Shown piece by piece: positions 9,378 through 17,159 of a DNA stretch of 64,000 nt. The notes below the pieces were generated by a model. That model was not told where the DNA came from, ran no database searches, and was given only the letters and a program-made list of their open reading frames with translations. Made by a program: the position numbers and the translations under genes. The DNA is taken from positions 2,889,001 to 2,953,000 of the forward strand of contig NZ_CP123622.1 of NCBI RefSeq assembly GCF_029873255.1. The letters are read 5' to 3'. The number at the start of each line of letters is the position of its first letter. Positions within the stretch are counted from its first letter, which is position 1. Source of the DNA: Pigmentibacter sp. JX0631 (GTDB lineage Bacteria; Bdellovibrionota_B; Oligoflexia; Silvanigrellales; Silvanigrellaceae).

Positions 9378-10409
9378 CTACTTTCCAAACCAAATATTTA
9401 AATATGCTTTTTCATAGCCTAAGTTTTTAAATATATTATCGGTTCCATATTTATCAAGCAACTCTTTTGTCACTAAAATTGGTTTAGTAATATACCCGCT
9501 AGCATTCTGACCAGCAAATGCTCTATTTAATTCGTCAGCCAATTGCCATGCTTGTACACTTATGGGCTCGGCGACTGTCGCTATTTGACATGAATTACCT
9601 GAACGAATTCTGTTAAAAGCTTTTATAGATCCATCACCTGCAGAAATATTAAATATATCCTTTCTCTTTAATTCTTTTAAAGGAGAAGAAATATTATCAT
9701 AATAAAGATCATTAATAGCTAATGTATAATTCCAATTTTTGCCAAATTTTTTATTAAGCTGATTTGTTACTTCAGATATTTTGACATCAGCATCACTCAT
9801 AGGTAAATTTTCAAAAGCTAACACTGTGCAAGATATGCATTTTTTTAAAGTGTCCCGCATTTTTTCAGCTTTAGATGTCGCAATCGTAGAAAGTTTATCG
9901 TACAAAATTACAACTCCTGCTTTTTGATTGCTTTTTTGGATTACATAATCTGCAGCAATCATAGCAACTTCTGATGGATTGGTAGTTATATTTGCAAATA
10001 AGTTTTTATCATTTAATTCTGGTCCAGAATGCCATCCCACAAAAACTATTCTATTTTTAAATCTATCAATAATTTCTTTATATGGTTCAGGATGAAATCC
10101 TCCCAATATAATAGCATCTGGATTTAATATTATGGCTTGAAGAAATTCTTTTTCAATATTTTCAAATCCTTTACCATCAATAAAATCTACATTCCATTTT
10201 AAATATTTTGCTACTTTTTGAAAATCCTTGAAAACCTCAGCAACACTTGAATTTTTAAAATCATGGGAAATAAAAATTATTTTTTTGTTTTTTTGAGCTT
10301 TTGGACCTGTAGTAGGGCCTTCCCAAGAAAAAATAGTTGGAGAATAGATAAATAATAACAGCATAAATAGCATACTAAATATTTTAAAAATACGTTTCAT
10401 GTTTAGCAT
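9378..10409 (-). CDS. Periplasmic sugar-type binding protein (RbsB/Peripla_BP_4-like)
   Basis: A Sec signal sequence (KIFSMLFMLLLFIYSPTIF) precedes a type I periplasmic binding fold of about 310 residues. It shows the two-lobe pattern KIIFISHDF, NPDAIILGGFHPEP, VFVGWHSGPE, AGVVILYD, and a conserved hinge-side block ISAGDGSIKAFNRI...VAEPISVQAWQLADELNRA. Family members bind sugars, autoinducer-2 or similar small ligands for ABC importers or chemoreceptors. No permease or ATPase gene lies beside it. Its nearest neighbours are two chemoreceptor-type genes that lack their own sensory domain, so a role as a receptor partner is possible but unproved. The start at 10409 has AAGGA five bases upstream; a second ATG at 10400 is less well placed. 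Confidence 0.75.
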   Translation of the reverse strand: MLNMKRIFKIFSMLFMLLLFIYSPTIFSWEGPTTGPKAQKNKKIIFISHDFKNSSVAEVFKDFQKVAKYLKWNVDFIDGKGFENIEKEFLQAIILNPDAIILGGFHPEPYKEIIDRFKNRIVFVGWHSGPELNDKNLFANITTNPSEVAMIAADYVIQKSNQKAGVVILYDKLSTIATSKAEKMRDTLKKCISCTVLAFENLPMSDADVKISEVTNQLNKKFGKNWNYTLAINDLYYDNISSPLKELKRKDIFNISAGDGSIKAFNRIRSGNSCQIATVAEPISVQAWQLADELNRAFAGQNASGYITKPILVTKELLDKYGTDNIFKNLGYEKAYLNIWFGK

Positions 10410-10424
10410 AAAATTCCTTTACAG

Positions 10425-10441
10425 TCATTTTCTTAAAATGA
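10425..10441. repeat. Small hairpin in the leader of the binding-protein gene
   Basis: TCATTTT (10425-10431) and AAAATGA (10435-10441) form a perfect 7-bp stem with a 3-base loop. It sits 15 bases upstream of the start codon, inside the leader predicted from the promoter at 10476-10505. It could affect translation or mark an operator. There is no T-run on the minus strand, so it is not a good terminator. Confidence 0.35.
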
Positions 10442-10475
10442 GTTTTTGAAAAGAAGAAAACGACTTATTTACAGT

Positions 10476-10505
10476 AGTATAGAAAATTATAATGCTTTTT
10501 GCCAA
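10476..10505 (-). promoter_or_regulatory. Sigma-70-type promoter for the binding-protein gene
   Basis: Read on the minus strand, TTGGCA (10505-10500) is followed after 18 bases by TATACT (10481-10476). Both boxes are near consensus, and the position gives a leader of roughly 60 bases before the start codon at 10409. This is a prediction from consensus only. Confidence 0.45.
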
Positions 10506-10523
10506 GGAATGATAAGGAGTATA

Positions 10524-10787
10524 TTATAAAGCGGCTTCTTTTTTATTTTTCATTTCAACTAATGGGATATCCTCTGCTGACTCCATAGATTCGACTACTT
10601 TCATTTTAAATCCATCTTCCATCTCAAAACTCTCTGCCATGAGGTCAAGGATTTTTTGAGTAGCTTCTTTGCTTATTTTCGCCGCATTTTCGTCATAGCA
10701 AGAGATGATTTCAATTTGGGCACCTTCGGGAGATTCACATAACAAAGTAAATTTTTTTCTGACAACACCTGTGAAAAAATTAGACAT
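10524..10787 (-). CDS. Small protein of unknown function
   Basis: I do not recognise this 87-residue protein. It has no signal peptide or membrane helix, is acidic in its second half, and reads as a short strand-rich N-terminal part (FTLLCESPEGAQIEIISCYD) followed by a helix (KISKEATQKILDLMAESFEM). An AAGGAG-like site precedes the ATG. It follows the lipoprotein gene after 17 bases on the same strand and is probably co-transcribed with it from the promoter at 11692-11721. No function can be assigned. Confidence 0.6.
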   Translation of the reverse strand: MSNFFTGVVRKKFTLLCESPEGAQIEIISCYDENAAKISKEATQKILDLMAESFEMEDGFKMKVVESMESAEDIPLVEMKNKKEAAL

Positions 10788-10804
10788 ATCAAAACTCCTT
10801 TAAA

Positions 10805-11560
10805 TTATTTTTTCTTTTTAAAAAATCCACCGGATTTTTTACTTGTTGAAGAAGAGTCACTACCACCAGAGAAAAATCCTTTTTTCTTAGGTTTGGAATC
10901 ATCGCTTTGTGCAGTAGAACGGGGAGAAAAAAAGCCTTTTTTAGTAGAAGATTGTTTGTATTGGTTTTCATATTTTTTATTGAGTTCATCAGGAGTTTTT
11001 CCGGAAACTCCTCCTGTAACCAGTCCGCCTTGGCTACCAGAGGCAGGAGGAGGCAAATAATAAGCAGGTGGTGCGTATCTAGGTTGCATAGCATTTGATA
11101 CCGCATTTCCAACTAATGCTCCCATTAGAAAAGGAGCCCAAGAACTTCCTCCACTATTGCTACTGGCGGAGTGTTCGCCAGTAGTAGCATTTTGATTTGT
11201 TGCTGCCACTAAATCTATTTTATATCCCTGAGTCATTTCTAAAACAGGAGTACAATTTCCGTCAGTTTTATTAAAATTTAATTTAGCAGATTCTCCTGAA
11301 CTACCTTTAGCATTTTCTATTTGCGCCATTTGAATATTTTTGACGCTTAAAGGATTAGGAAGATTTTTGTTATCGTTTCCTGCGCCATGGAAAATTGTAT
11401 ATTTACCCAGATTTTCATTATATGAAACTTTAACAACACTGACAGCGGCGGTTGGACAAGAAGCCGCTGTAAAAGCATTATTATTTGGTGCTGTAGAATG
11501 ATCTATACAACTAACAACCATTAAAGAAGAAAATGCAATTATTGGAATAACTTTTTTCAT
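10805..11560 (-). CDS. Putative lipoprotein with low-complexity, GFF-repeat tail
   Basis: The N terminus, MKKVIPIIAFSSLMVVSC, ends in a plausible lipobox (VVSC, Cys18), so the protein is probably anchored in the outer or inner membrane. A conserved-looking region to about residue 120 is followed by a Ser/Asn linker, a Gly/Ala hydrophobic block (SSWAPFLMGALVGNAVSNA, near 139-157), a Pro/Tyr patch, and a basic Ser-rich tail with three Gly-Phe-Phe units (KKGFFS, KKGFFSGG, GGFFKKKK). The layout loosely resembles YgiB/DUF1190 proteins, which also have a short hydrophobic block and Ser/Gly tail, but the match is weak. It is upstream of a small unknown gene in the same direction. Confidence 0.6.
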   Translation of the reverse strand: MKKVIPIIAFSSLMVVSCIDHSTAPNNNAFTAASCPTAAVSVVKVSYNENLGKYTIFHGAGNDNKNLPNPLSVKNIQMAQIENAKGSSGESAKLNFNKTDGNCTPVLEMTQGYKIDLVAATNQNATTGEHSASSNSGGSSWAPFLMGALVGNAVSNAMQPRYAPPAYYLPPPASGSQGGLVTGGVSGKTPDELNKKYENQYKQSSTKKGFFSPRSTAQSDDSKPKKKGFFSGGSDSSSTSKKSGGFFKKKK

Positions 11561-11691
11561 GGATTTTCCTTTTCATTTTAAATCAAATCAATTCGAAAAT
11601 AAAAAGTTTCACAATGATTTGATATATTTGAACGAAAAAAAGGAAAAATTAATCTCACTTTTAACTCATTCAAGATTCCTAACATCGCATC

Positions 11692-11721
11692 ATAATATGG
11701 GTTTCTTTTTTTTATTGTCAA
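11692..11721 (-). promoter_or_regulatory. Sigma-70-type promoter for the lipoprotein gene
   Basis: On the minus strand TTGACA (11721-11716), a perfect -35 box, is followed after 18 bases by TATTAT (11697-11692). A leader of about 125 bases would precede the start at 11560. The leader also contains a 9-bp inverted repeat (ATCAAATCA and TGATTTGAT) about 20 bases upstream of the gene. This is a consensus-based prediction. Confidence 0.5.
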
Positions 11722-11808
11722 TCTTTTAATAGAAAATTTTAGAAAAATTCAGAAGAAAAAAATAGTTAGTTTTTATAAATATAAATAACTATTTTAAATT
11801 TAAATATA

Positions 11809-11844
11809 TAATTGGGGTAACAAGTTAATTTATTACCCCAATTA
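11809..11844 (-). terminator. Hairpin terminator after malate dehydrogenase
   Basis: A perfect 12-bp stem (11809-11820 with 11833-11844, core TTGGGGTAA/TTACCCCAA) and a 12-base loop begin two bases after the mdh stop codon. The GGGG/CCCC core stands out in this AT-rich background. The following bases on the minus strand are A/T-rich rather than a pure T-run. It fits a rho-independent terminator. Confidence 0.7.
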
Positions 11845-11846
11845 AA

Positions 11847-12794
11847 TTAATTAATACTATTTAAAGCTATTTTTCTAACTTCTAGGTAAGCTGTATGGGC
11901 TGCTTTTAAAGCTGCATTTTCTTCAGGAGAAAGATCAATTTCAAATACTTTTTCAGCGCCTTTATTTGTTAACTTAACTGGTACGCATAAACAAGCGCCT
12001 TCTGAAATTCCATATTCACCTTTTAATTCAACTGAGCATGGAAGAATTCTTCCTTGATTAAGCACTATGCTTTCTATCATAGCTGTTACACCAAAACCAG
12101 GCGCAACCCATGCTGAAGTTCCAATAAGTTCTGTTAACTCAGCGCCGCCACGTTTTGTACGACTTACAATATCAGAAATTTGATCGGCGGTTAATAATTT
12201 ATTTAATGGAACACCACCAACTGTTGCTGTGCTTGTGACAGGAACCATGTCTTTATCAGTATGCGCGCCAATTACAATGGCTGAGACATCTTTGATATGA
12301 ACATTCAGTGCGCGTGATATATTACTTCTAAAACGAGAAGAATCTAACACACCAGACATTCCTATAACTCTTTCACGTGGGAAATTTGTTACCTTTTGTG
12401 CAACAGTAAGCATCGCGTCAAGAGGATTTGACACCAATATTAAAACACAATTAGGTGCAAATTTTTTAACATTTTCGCAAACAGTTTTTACAATTCCAGC
12501 ATTAATTCCAACTAATTCTTCTCTAGTTTGTCCTGGTTTCCGTGGAACACCTGCAGTAACAACAACTATGTCTGAATCTTGCATAAAAGAAGAATCATCC
12601 GTTGCAGTAAAAGATGCATTGAAACCGGCAAATGCACCGCCTTGAGCTAGGTCCAAAGCTCTACCTTGAGCCACATTAGGTTTTAAATCAATTAATACAA
12701 GATCTCCAAGTTCTTTTTGCGCGCACCATTGAACAACAGCAGCTCCAACATTTCCACCCGAACCAACAACAGTAATCTTAGGTCTTTTTAGCAT
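11847..12794 (-). CDS. mdh: Malate dehydrogenase (LDH/MDH family)
   Basis: The 315-residue protein belongs to the NAD-dependent LDH/MDH family and would interconvert malate and oxaloacetate in the TCA cycle. Substrate-binding arginines are present in GVPRKPGQTREEL (R85, R91), and the active-site Asp and Arg in SGVLDSSRFR (D151, R154); NPLD is also intact. The arginine at 85 favours malate over lactate. Two one-residue insertions are notable: the nucleotide loop reads VVGSGGNVG (9-17) instead of GAGNVG, and the catalytic His segment reads GAHTDKDMVP (176-185) instead of GGHGDTMVP. The gene has its own terminator. It lies 104 bases downstream of ubiE. Confidence 0.88.
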   Translation of the reverse strand: MLKRPKITVVGSGGNVGAAVVQWCAQKELGDLVLIDLKPNVAQGRALDLAQGGAFAGFNASFTATDDSSFMQDSDIVVVTAGVPRKPGQTREELVGINAGIVKTVCENVKKFAPNCVLILVSNPLDAMLTVAQKVTNFPRERVIGMSGVLDSSRFRSNISRALNVHIKDVSAIVIGAHTDKDMVPVTSTATVGGVPLNKLLTADQISDIVSRTKRGGAELTELIGTSAWVAPGFGVTAMIESIVLNQGRILPCSVELKGEYGISEGACLCVPVKLTNKGAEKVFEIDLSPEENAALKAAHTAYLEVRKIALNSIN

Positions 12795-12860
12795 ATAAAA
12801 ACTCCCCTAATAAAGAAACAAGAATAACTTAATCACAGAATAACATGTAAAAGGATCATG

Positions 12861-12884
12861 CTTGTTTTAATAATATAAAACAAG
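12861..12884 (-). terminator. Possible terminator after ubiE
   Basis: CTTGTTTTA (12861-12869) and TAAAACAAG (12876-12884) form a perfect 9-bp stem with a 6-base loop, 14 bases beyond the ubiE stop codon. No strong T-run follows on the minus strand, so it might instead be an operator upstream of mdh. Confidence 0.4.
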
Positions 12885-12898
12885 AAGACAGAATTCTT

Positions 12899-13639
12899 TT
12901 AACTTTTTTTAGTCGCTTTGAAAAGTCTTGTAGCACCACCTAACCATTTTGTTTGTTCAATAGACACAAAACCAGCATTAGATAGCATTTTTGAAAAATT
13001 TTCAGCTGAAGGCATGGTAGATACACTATTTGGTAGATATTCATATGCAGATCTGTCAGAAAATAAGCCACCAATTTTTGGTAAAATTTTCTTAAAATAA
13101 AAGTCAAATAATTTAGCAAAAAAAGTATTATCTGCAGGAAAAAATTCTAAAATAAATAAAGTACCAGAAGTTTTTAAAACCCTATTAAATTCTTTTAATG
13201 CAAAATCTCTATTGTCTACATTGCGAAAACCAAATGAAATAGTTAAACAATCAGCAGAATTATTTTCAACAGGTAAAGCCTCGGCAGAAGCTTGAATAAA
13301 ATGTAAATTATTATTTACATTATTTTTTCTTGCTCTTATTTTTGCCTGTTCAAGCATTCCAGCCGAAATATCAAATCCATAAAAAGTTTTATAATCTTTT
13401 CTTTTATTTATTGTATGAAAAAGAACATCTCCTGTACCACATGCAACGTCATATAAAGTTCCAGAGGTATTTTCTGGAAAAGAACATATCATTTTATTTC
13501 GCCATCTTGTATCTTGTCCAGCAGATAATAGTCTATTTAAAAAATCATATTTATTCGATATTTTATCAAACATTTTTTGAATTTGGATAGATTTTTCACT
13601 TAATACTAATGGATTATTTTCCTGTTTATTTAAACTCAT
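12899..13639 (-). CDS. ubiE: Demethylmenaquinone/ubiquinone C-methyltransferase UbiE/MenG
   Basis: This is a typical SAM-dependent quinone methyltransferase of 246 residues. It carries the N-terminal signature MFDKISNKYDFLNRLLSAGQD with W..RW-type follow-on, the SAM loop YDVACGTGDVLF (about 63-74), and SFGFRNVDNRDFALKEFNRVLKTSG, the family's second signature, near 145. It methylates demethylmenaquinone (and demethoxy-ubiquinone precursors where these exist) at the ring. Which quinone is made cannot be told here, because no other men or ubi gene is in the window. Its ATG overlaps the cobU stop by four bases, so it is translated in one operon with cobU and the M28 gene. Confidence 0.9.
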   Translation of the reverse strand: MSLNKQENNPLVLSEKSIQIQKMFDKISNKYDFLNRLLSAGQDTRWRNKMICSFPENTSGTLYDVACGTGDVLFHTINKRKDYKTFYGFDISAGMLEQAKIRARKNNVNNNLHFIQASAEALPVENNSADCLTISFGFRNVDNRDFALKEFNRVLKTSGTLFILEFFPADNTFFAKLFDFYFKKILPKIGGLFSDRSAYEYLPNSVSTMPSAENFSKMLSNAGFVSIEQTKWLGGATRLFKATKKS

Positions 13640-14301
13640 TTTTTCTCCTGAATTTCCTGCTTTTTTAACTCGGAGTAAATATAATCTTCATCGACTACTC
13701 CAATTGGAGCAAAGCCATTATTTAATACTAAATTCGGAGATTTTAGCAATAACGTTTGGCCAGCGATACTAAAAGTTATGCATTTTGCTTTTTCACCTAA
13801 AGCTAAGTTCATAGCGCCAAGAGCTTCGCGAAATATCCGTCCACTTTCATTTCCTGGTATGACGCCTTCTCCAACTTCATTTGAAACAACAAGAATAGGG
13901 CAATTTAAACTTGATAATTGTTTGATAAAGTACAAAGATTCTGTTTCTAAGTGTTTCAGTAATTGAAGTTGTGAATAGTTTTGGATATTTTGGGATATTT
14001 GCCATCCCATCCATAAAGTTAAACAATCTATTAAAAGAACATCAAAATTTTCATATTGACAATGTTTTATGACTTCTTCTAGTCCTATTGGATATTCAAC
14101 AGTTGTCCAGTGCTGTGGCCTTCTATCTTTGTGTTTTTTTATTCGCAAATTCCATTCAGGGGAATTTTCAATTTGTCCACCTGTGGCATAAAATAACACT
14201 CTCTCCCATTTTTTTGCACAGTTTTCAGCAAAAAAACTTTTTCCAGATTGCCCTCCACCTAAAAAAAGCGCAATTTTTTCGGAATAATTATTTTTTTCCA
14301 T
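13636..14301 (-). CDS. cobU: Adenosylcobinamide kinase / GTP:adenosylcobinamide-phosphate guanylyltransferase
   Basis: CobU/CobP attaches GMP to adenosylcobinamide in the assembly of the cobalamin nucleotide loop. The P-loop is ALFLGGGQSGKSFFAE (10-25; GQSGKS where most have RSGKS). HKDRRPQHWTTVEYP (about 55-69), LLIDCLTLWMGW and VSNEVGEGVIPGNESGRIFRE are all family signatures. The length of 221 is slightly above the usual 180-200 because of the C-terminal tail. No other cobalamin gene is visible nearby, so it may serve salvage, with partners elsewhere. The cobalamin-dependent MetH encoded about 10 kb away would be a consumer. It starts three bases after the M28 gene and overlaps ubiE. Confidence 0.9.
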   Translation of the reverse strand: MEKNNYSEKIALFLGGGQSGKSFFAENCAKKWERVLFYATGGQIENSPEWNLRIKKHKDRRPQHWTTVEYPIGLEEVIKHCQYENFDVLLIDCLTLWMGWQISQNIQNYSQLQLLKHLETESLYFIKQLSSLNCPILVVSNEVGEGVIPGNESGRIFREALGAMNLALGEKAKCITFSIAGQTLLLKSPNLVLNNGFAPIGVVDEDYIYSELKKQEIQEKK

Positions 14302-14304
14302 AAC

Positions 14305-15303
14305 TTATTTCCTTTCTGAGATTAAGAAAAACTTAATTGAATTTCCTAAATTCTTTATTTTTTCAAAAGAAATAATATTTTTTGTATCATTACTTGTATG
14401 CCATTCATCAAGATTTTTCCAGTCAATAATATGCAGAAATGGAATTCCTTCTTGTGCAAAGGGAATGTGATCATCTTCAATTTGGTATGGAAAATTCGAT
14501 ATGTCTATATCTTTTGCATGTTGAATAAATATCTCAGCTTGTTTTGCATTAGAACCTTTTGTAAAGTATAATTTTTGGTTTTTATGACCAATCATATCTA
14601 AAATAATGACAAGTTCTATTTTTTTATTATCAAATAATTTAGTTCCATTTTTGTCTTTAATTTGCGTTTTAACAAAATCTTTAGATCCATAAGTATTATC
14701 TTGAATTCCCAAGTAATTTAATCCATCATTCCATTCATTTAAAAAAGCTTCTTCGCCATCTAAAAAAACAAAATGTATATCACATTTATGAATATATGTT
14801 TCTTTTTTTCCTTTTGTTTTTTGTAGAACTCTCGCTAATTCTAGAAGGAGAACTGTAGATGATCCCCCATCATTTGCTCCAACAAATTTAAATTGAGAAA
14901 AATATTTTGTATCATAGTGACCACCTAAAATAATACTGCAATTTTCTGATCCTTTTTTAGTGGCAACAACATTTATTCCTGTTACTTTTTTTGTTAGCCC
15001 TGCCATTGCAACTTTTCCGCCAAATTTTGTGGAATCAAGATTTGGAACCTCGACTTCGAATTTCATTTCTCGAACTTTTAAATGCATTTTTTTTAACGTT
15101 TCTTGCAAATCTTGAGCGATTTTAACTTGCTCTTTGCTACCCATCGGATGGGGGGAATTAGTAAACCAATCCATGAATTTCTTTAGATTTTCTATTGATA
15201 AATGCTCCGAATTTTGAAATGAAATAGAGTGTGCTGCCATTGCTTGAAGACAAGCAAAAAGCCAGATCAAGTTCTTAAACCATGGATAAGAAGGACGTTT
15301 CAC
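14305..15303 (-). CDS. M28-family glutaminyl-peptide cyclotransferase-like protein, secreted
   Basis: A Sec signal (NLIWLFACLQAMAAHS) leads into an M28 zinc-peptidase fold. Metal-ligand motifs are visible: ILGGHYDTK (about 126-134), FVGANDGGSSTVLLLE, FVFLDGEEAF, ILDMIGHKN, and the C-terminal DDHIPFAQEGIPFLHIID...EWHTSNDT. The DDHxPF and WHT..D blocks are typical of bacterial and animal-type glutaminyl cyclases, which convert N-terminal Gln to pyroglutamate, although an aminopeptidase role cannot be excluded. The start is GTG at 15303 with AAGGAG ten bases upstream; this site lies inside surE, whose ATG begins one base away on the other strand. It heads an operon with cobU and ubiE. Confidence 0.78.
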   Translation of the reverse strand: MKRPSYPWFKNLIWLFACLQAMAAHSISFQNSEHLSIENLKKFMDWFTNSPHPMGSKEQVKIAQDLQETLKKMHLKVREMKFEVEVPNLDSTKFGGKVAMAGLTKKVTGINVVATKKGSENCSIILGGHYDTKYFSQFKFVGANDGGSSTVLLLELARVLQKTKGKKETYIHKCDIHFVFLDGEEAFLNEWNDGLNYLGIQDNTYGSKDFVKTQIKDKNGTKLFDNKKIELVIILDMIGHKNQKLYFTKGSNAKQAEIFIQHAKDIDISNFPYQIEDDHIPFAQEGIPFLHIIDWKNLDEWHTSNDTKNIISFEKIKNLGNSIKFFLISERK

Positions 15304-15319
15304 TATGCATTTACTCCTT
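15291..15319. promoter_or_regulatory. Interlocked ribosome-binding sites of two divergent genes
   Basis: The GTG of the M28 gene (15303-15301) and the ATG of surE (15305-15307) are separated by a single base. The surE site AAGGA (15291-15295, plus strand) lies in the M28 coding region, and the M28 site AAGGAG (15319-15314, minus strand) lies in the surE coding region. Both have normal spacing (9 and 10 bases), which supports both starts. Both promoters must therefore be inside the opposing gene. Confidence 0.7.
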
Positions 15320-16078
15320 TGTAATGATGATGGCTATAAAGCAAAAGGAATTCAAATATTAGCAAAATATTTAAATTCTTTAGGTCACAAAATAACAGTA
15401 GTTGCTCCTAATGGCGAACGTAGTGCTCAGTCTCATGCTATGACATTTTATCAACCAGTTAAAATAACGGAAGTTTCCATCAATGAATTTGCTGTTGATG
15501 GAACACCTGCCGATTGTGTCGCATTAGCTTTAAGCAAATTGATTCGGGAGAATCCTCCTGATTTTGTCGTCTCAGGAATTAACCATGGGCTAAACGTTGG
15601 AATAGACGTAAACTATAGTGGAACTGTCGGTGCGGCCACAGAAGCCGCGCTAATGGGATATAAAGCAATCGCTGTTTCAGCAGATATTGAAGGAATAAAG
15701 GGTGAACAACAAGAAACATTATTTCTTCAAGCTGCGAAAATAGTAGGTCAAGTCATTGAAAATGCAAAGTTTTTAGACTGGCCAAGATTAGAAGTCTTAA
15801 ATATAAATGTCCCGCAAAAACCTGCTAATATCTCAATCGCCGATTGCGGTGGGGAATCATTATATGTACCTCACATTGAAGAATTATCAGTTCAGTCGAA
15901 AAAGAATATGGGTATCTATTTAATTGGTGGTCTTTCTCGCTATGAACCTCAAGATATGTCGCAAGATGTATCGTTAATTTCAACCGGAAATGTTACTTTA
16001 AGTTTCGTTCGAGCAAAACAAAGTAGCACTGTTAGTAATAAAAAATTAGAAAAAATCGTTGGTTCTTTAAAAATATGA
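15305..16078 (+). CDS. surE: 5'/3'-nucleotidase SurE
   Basis: SurE is a metal-dependent survival nucleotidase that removes phosphate from nucleoside monophosphates. The N terminus LLCNDDGYKAKGIQ carries the metal-binding Asp pair. VVAPNGERSAQSHAMTFYQP (about 35-54) and VSGINHGLNVGIDVNYSG with TVGAATEAALMG (about 93-122) are diagnostic. The length of 257 is typical. The gene starts one base from the divergent M28 gene and overlaps the next gene by four bases (ATGA), forming a surE-kamA-SDR run on the plus strand. Confidence 0.93.
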   Translation: MHLLLCNDDGYKAKGIQILAKYLNSLGHKITVVAPNGERSAQSHAMTFYQPVKITEVSINEFAVDGTPADCVALALSKLIRENPPDFVVSGINHGLNVGIDVNYSGTVGAATEAALMGYKAIAVSADIEGIKGEQQETLFLQAAKIVGQVIENAKFLDWPRLEVLNINVPQKPANISIADCGGESLYVPHIEELSVQSKKNMGIYLIGGLSRYEPQDMSQDVSLISTGNVTLSFVRAKQSSTVSNKKLEKIVGSLKI

Positions 16079-17154
16079 AATCTATTGAAAAAAATTGGGC
16101 AAAAGAATTAGCTAAAGGTATTATTACTGCAGAACAGCTTCTGCAAAAAAAATTTATTGCAATAAATGAAGTTGAAAAAATAGAATTAGCTAAAGAAAAT
16201 TTTGACATTAGAGTTCCAAATGTTTTTTTAGATGCTATAGATAAAAATATTTCTGAAATAAAAAAACAATTTGTCCCTTCTGCCCAAGAACTCAATTTTC
16301 TACCTGAAGAACTTGAAGATCCTATTGGAGATGAACGTTGGACACCTGTCTCAGGAATTACTCATAGATATCCTGATAGAGTCCTTCTAAAGCTAACATA
16401 TATGTGCGCTTCCTATTGTCGTTTTTGTTTCCGACGTTATAAGGTTTCTGATTCTGCTTTTAACTTAACAACTGAACAATATCATGAAGCTATTGAATAT
16501 ATAAAAAATAATAAAGATATTTGGGAAGTTATTTTAACAGGCGGAGATCCTCTCACTTTAACGGATCAAAAATTAAAAAATGTTTTAGAAGATTTAGATA
16601 AAATTAGTCACGTAAAAATAGTTAGATTTCATACAAGAATTCCTTCTGTTTTACCAGCAAGAATTAATGATAGTTTGATAAAAATATTAAAAAGTATTCA
16701 GAAACAAATCGTTTTTGTAATTCATATAAATTCGCATCATGAGTTTAACGTTGAGGCAATTTATGCTATAAAAAGATTGCGTGCAGAAGGATTTTCTTTA
16801 TTAATGCAATCTGTTCTATTAAAAGATATTAATGATGATCAAGAAAAATTAATAAAACTATTAAAAATAGCCACTGAAAATGGAATTAAACCCTATTACT
16901 TACATTACTTAGATTTGGCTAAAGGAACAGAACATTTTCGTGTTCCGCTAAGAAAAGCTATAAATTTGTATAATAGTTTAAGAGGTTTAATTTCTGGTAT
17001 ATGTATTCCAGAATTTATTTTAGATATTCCTGGTGGAAAAGGAAAAATATCTTTACAAAGTTCTTCGGTGAAAGAATTGGAAAATAATTGTTGGCAGTTT
17101 ATTAGTCCCATTGATGGATCTAAAATAGTGATCCAGTATCCAGCGGAGGTTTAA
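16075..17154 (+). CDS. KamA-family radical SAM protein (lysine 2,3-aminomutase/EpmB-like)
   Basis: The radical SAM cluster motif is CASYCRFC (C111, C115, C118). It is followed by EVILTGGDPLTL, FHTRIPSVLPARI, LLMQSVLLKDIND and GTEHFRVPL, all typical of the KamA family, and the PLP-lysine region LDIPGGKGKISL near residue 318. Such enzymes move the alpha-amino group of lysine, or of a lysine in an acceptor protein such as EF-P, to the beta carbon. At 359 residues it is nearer to EpmB (about 340) than to full KamA (over 400), so a role in EF-P modification is plausible; no efp or epmA lies in the window. It overlaps surE by four bases. Confidence 0.82.
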   Translation: MKSIEKNWAKELAKGIITAEQLLQKKFIAINEVEKIELAKENFDIRVPNVFLDAIDKNISEIKKQFVPSAQELNFLPEELEDPIGDERWTPVSGITHRYPDRVLLKLTYMCASYCRFCFRRYKVSDSAFNLTTEQYHEAIEYIKNNKDIWEVILTGGDPLTLTDQKLKNVLEDLDKISHVKIVRFHTRIPSVLPARINDSLIKILKSIQKQIVFVIHINSHHEFNVEAIYAIKRLRAEGFSLLMQSVLLKDINDDQEKLIKLLKIATENGIKPYYLHYLDLAKGTEHFRVPLRKAINLYNSLRGLISGICIPEFILDIPGGKGKISLQSSSVKELENNCWQFISPIDGSKIVIQYPAEV

Positions 17155-17159
17155 TTTAA

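Noticed and set aside
10789-11112. 107-codon open frame inside the lipoprotein gene
   Set aside because: It lies entirely in another frame of the low-complexity lipoprotein tail; its composition follows from that tail and it has no family match.
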